Shown here piece by piece: positions 6,882 to 7,844 of a stretch of 7,844 bases of DNA (position 1 is its first letter; every line of letters begins with the position of its first letter). The DNA lies in contig JAJZOM010000302.1 in NCBI GenBank assembly GCA_021811505.1, positions 1 to 7,844 of the forward strand, in the 5' to 3' direction. The DNA is from Thermoplasmata archaeon (GTDB lineage: Archaea > Thermoplasmatota > Thermoplasmata > Thermoplasmatales > Thermoplasmataceae). Position numbers and translations under genes: made by a program. The notes under the pieces were generated by a model. It saw nothing but the letters and a program-made list of their open reading frames with translations, did not search any database and was not told the DNA's origin.

Positions 6882-6915
6882 CAGTACAGCTTTATATTTG
6901 TTTGTCGAATATATT

Positions 6916-6962
6916 GCCAATTTATGAAATAAATGTGTAGCTTGTGATGCCATTTATGAAAT
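6916..6962 (+). repeat. Direct repeat GCCA(A)TTTATGAAAT
   Basis: GCCAATTTATGAAAT at 6916-6930 recurs as GCCATTTATGAAAT at 6949-6962, differing by one A. ATTTATGAAAT is identical in both copies and starts 32 bp apart, about three helical turns. The position 95-145 bp upstream of the molybdenum-enzyme gene suits activator or repressor sites, but it could also be chance in A+T-rich DNA. Confidence 0.45.
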
Positions 6963-6973
6963 TTATTCTATTT

Positions 6974-6988
6974 AACACATAATGTGTT
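6974..6988. promoter_or_regulatory. 15-bp perfect dyad, candidate operator of the molybdenum-enzyme operon
   Basis: AACACAT, one central A, then ATGTGTT form a perfect 7+1+7 palindrome. A further ATGTGT half-site occurs at 6933-6938. The dyad lies about 40 bp upstream of the TATA box at 7029-7037, a place where archaeal activators, or repressors acting on recruitment, bind. The regulator is not identified. Confidence 0.5.
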
Positions 6989-7028
6989 TCGTCATTTAGT
7001 ATCCAGAGATTCATAGCGTGTGGCAATA

Positions 7029-7037
7029 TTTTTAAAG
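7029..7037 (+). promoter_or_regulatory. TATA-like box of the molybdenum-enzyme subunit gene
   Basis: TTTTTAAAG is centred 26 nt before the ATG at 7059. The spacing predicts a leaderless mRNA, and no Shine-Dalgarno sequence is present. This marks the medium subunit gene as the first gene of its transcript. Confidence 0.55.
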
Positions 7038-7058
7038 TCCAAGTAGTTTACATCTTGT

Positions 7059-7844
7059 ATGAGGCCTAGACCTTTTGACTTTTATCAGCCCACATCTATT
7101 AAGGAAGCTTCTGAGATTCTTCATTCTCACGAGGATGCCAAGCCACTAGCTGGTGGACAGAGCTTGATTCCAATGATGAAATTAAGAATTTTTTCACCAA
7201 GCGAGATAATGTCTCTTGCGAAAATAAAGGAAATGAAGCCTTACATAAGTGAGACAGGGCAAATCTTGAAGATTGGTGCTATGGCAACTCATGACATGAT
7301 ACACAGATCTGATGTGCTAAGAAATGCAGTACCAGTTCTATCCGAGGCTGCAGGAGAAATCGCGGATCAACAGATCAGGAACCGGGGAACCATTGGTGGA
7401 AATATTGCACACGGCGATCCGTCAACAAATCTATCCGCAGCTCTATTGGCTCTCGATGCTGAAATTGAAGTTCAGGGGATTGAAGGAACACGTATAATCC
7501 CGATCGACGAATTCTTTTTGGATCTGTTCACAACCGCTCTAGACCACGGAGAAATCATAACTGAATTCAGAGTGAAGGCTTCCCCACATACAAAGCAGAA
7601 ATTCATGAAAGTGGCAAAATCAGACACTGCTTTTCCGATGGCGTTTGTCGCGTTAAATGTCGGTCTGTCCGAAGGCTTTGTTGAAAATGCCAGAATAGCT
7701 CTTGGTGTGGCTGGCCCAACTCCATTGCGGGCACTTGAGGCGGAGAAATTCCTCCTGAAGAAGCGTCTCGACAGTGAAGTGATAACCAAAGCTGCACAGA
7801 TTGCAACAAAGGATCTGGAACCGCCTTCTGATGTTCATGCGTCA
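7059..7844 (+). CDS. FAD-binding medium subunit of a xanthine/CO dehydrogenase-family molybdenum hydroxylase (C-terminus cut)
   Basis: The 262 codons in the window lack a stop; family members have about 270-290 residues, so little is missing. This subunit carries FAD and passes electrons from the [2Fe-2S] small subunit to an acceptor, while the large subunit holds the molybdenum cofactor. Both FAD motifs are present: AGGQSLIPMMKLR at 31-43 (family AGGHSL, here with Gln for His) and NRGTIGGNIAHGDPSTN at 108-124 (TIGG). ALGVAGPTPLRA at 214-225 starts the C-terminal domain, and PPSDVHAS at 255-262 is the usual ending region. Substrate cannot be assigned: homologues serve CO dehydrogenase, xanthine or nicotinate dehydrogenases, aromatic-CoA reductase, and the glyceraldehyde oxidoreductase of sugar-using thermoacidophilic archaea. 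Small and large subunit genes are expected just beyond the right edge. It is divergent from the MaoC-like gene and has a repeat-rich promoter. Confidence 0.9.
   Translation, partial: MRPRPFDFYQPTSIKEASEILHSHEDAKPLAGGQSLIPMMKLRIFSPSEIMSLAKIKEMKPYISETGQILKIGAMATHDMIHRSDVLRNAVPVLSEAAGEIADQQIRNRGTIGGNIAHGDPSTNLSAALLALDAEIEVQGIEGTRIIPIDEFFLDLFTTALDHGEIITEFRVKASPHTKQKFMKVAKSDTAFPMAFVALNVGLSEGFVENARIALGVAGPTPLRALEAEKFLLKKRLDSEVITKAAQIATKDLEPPSDVHAS

Larger units (their letters stand above)
6716..7058. other. 343-bp divergent, A+T-rich control region
   Basis: No convincing gene lies in this spacer between the MaoC-like gene and the molybdenum-enzyme subunit gene. It holds the TATA boxes of both genes, an 8-bp inverted repeat (6852-6881) with CAGTAC copies around it, a 32-bp-spaced direct repeat (6916-6962), and a 15-bp perfect dyad (6974-6988). 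The longest plus-strand frame noticed starting with ATG is 30 codons (6768-6860), with no family resemblance. The spacer is longer than any other in the window, which fits a regulated promoter. Confidence 0.7.

Noticed and set aside
1..7844. Mobile element, CRISPR array, tRNA or defence system
   Set aside because: No regularly spaced repeats, transposase or integrase motifs, tRNA-like cloverleaf or defence domains were seen; all genes read as metabolic or transport.

Overview
The window looks like a piece of an archaeal chromosome, most likely from a heterotrophic acidophile of the Thermoplasmata or Sulfolobales type. Most genes have a TATA-like A/T box about 26 nt upstream of the start codon and no ribosome binding site, as expected for leaderless archaeal mRNAs. 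The only strong Shine-Dalgarno sequence lies in front of an internal operon gene. Arginine is mostly AGA/AGG, spacers are very A+T-rich, and the gene mix (solute carriers, acyl-CoA enzymes, a molybdenum-hydroxylase flavin subunit) fits a scavenging heterotroph. The exact lineage cannot be fixed from sequence reading alone.

Layout from left to right. 1-1348 (minus): an NCS1-family nucleobase/allantoin-type permease, running off the left edge. 1349-1481: a divergent promoter region. 1482-3920 (plus): a two-gene operon with a phytoene-dehydrogenase-like FAD oxidoreductase, then a TIM-barrel sugar isomerase/epimerase 12 bp later. 3921-4121: a T-rich terminator and a new promoter. 4122-5468 (plus): a 12-helix MFS carrier. 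5496-6275 (plus): an enoyl-CoA hydratase with both catalytic glutamates. 6284-6715 (minus): a MaoC-like hotdog protein, convergent with the hydratase and separated from it by 8 bp. 6716-7058: a 343-bp A+T-rich divergent spacer with two perfect dyads and direct repeats. 7059-7844 (plus): the FAD-binding medium subunit of a xanthine/CO dehydrogenase-family molybdenum enzyme, cut by the right edge.

How the genes may work together (inference). This is a catabolic neighbourhood: two uptake carriers (a nitrogenous heterocycle and probably an organic or sugar acid), a flavin oxidoreductase coupled to a keto-sugar type isomerase, a crotonase and hotdog protein for acyl-CoA metabolism, and the start of a molybdenum hydroxylase operon. 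No gene is an obvious novel defence or mobile system. The points most worth following are the hotdog protein without the usual Asp/His catalytic pair, the oxidoreductase-isomerase pair without other carotenoid genes, the mixed active-site signature of the isomerase, and the repeat-rich control region before the molybdenum enzyme. No tRNA, rRNA, CRISPR array or insertion sequence was seen.
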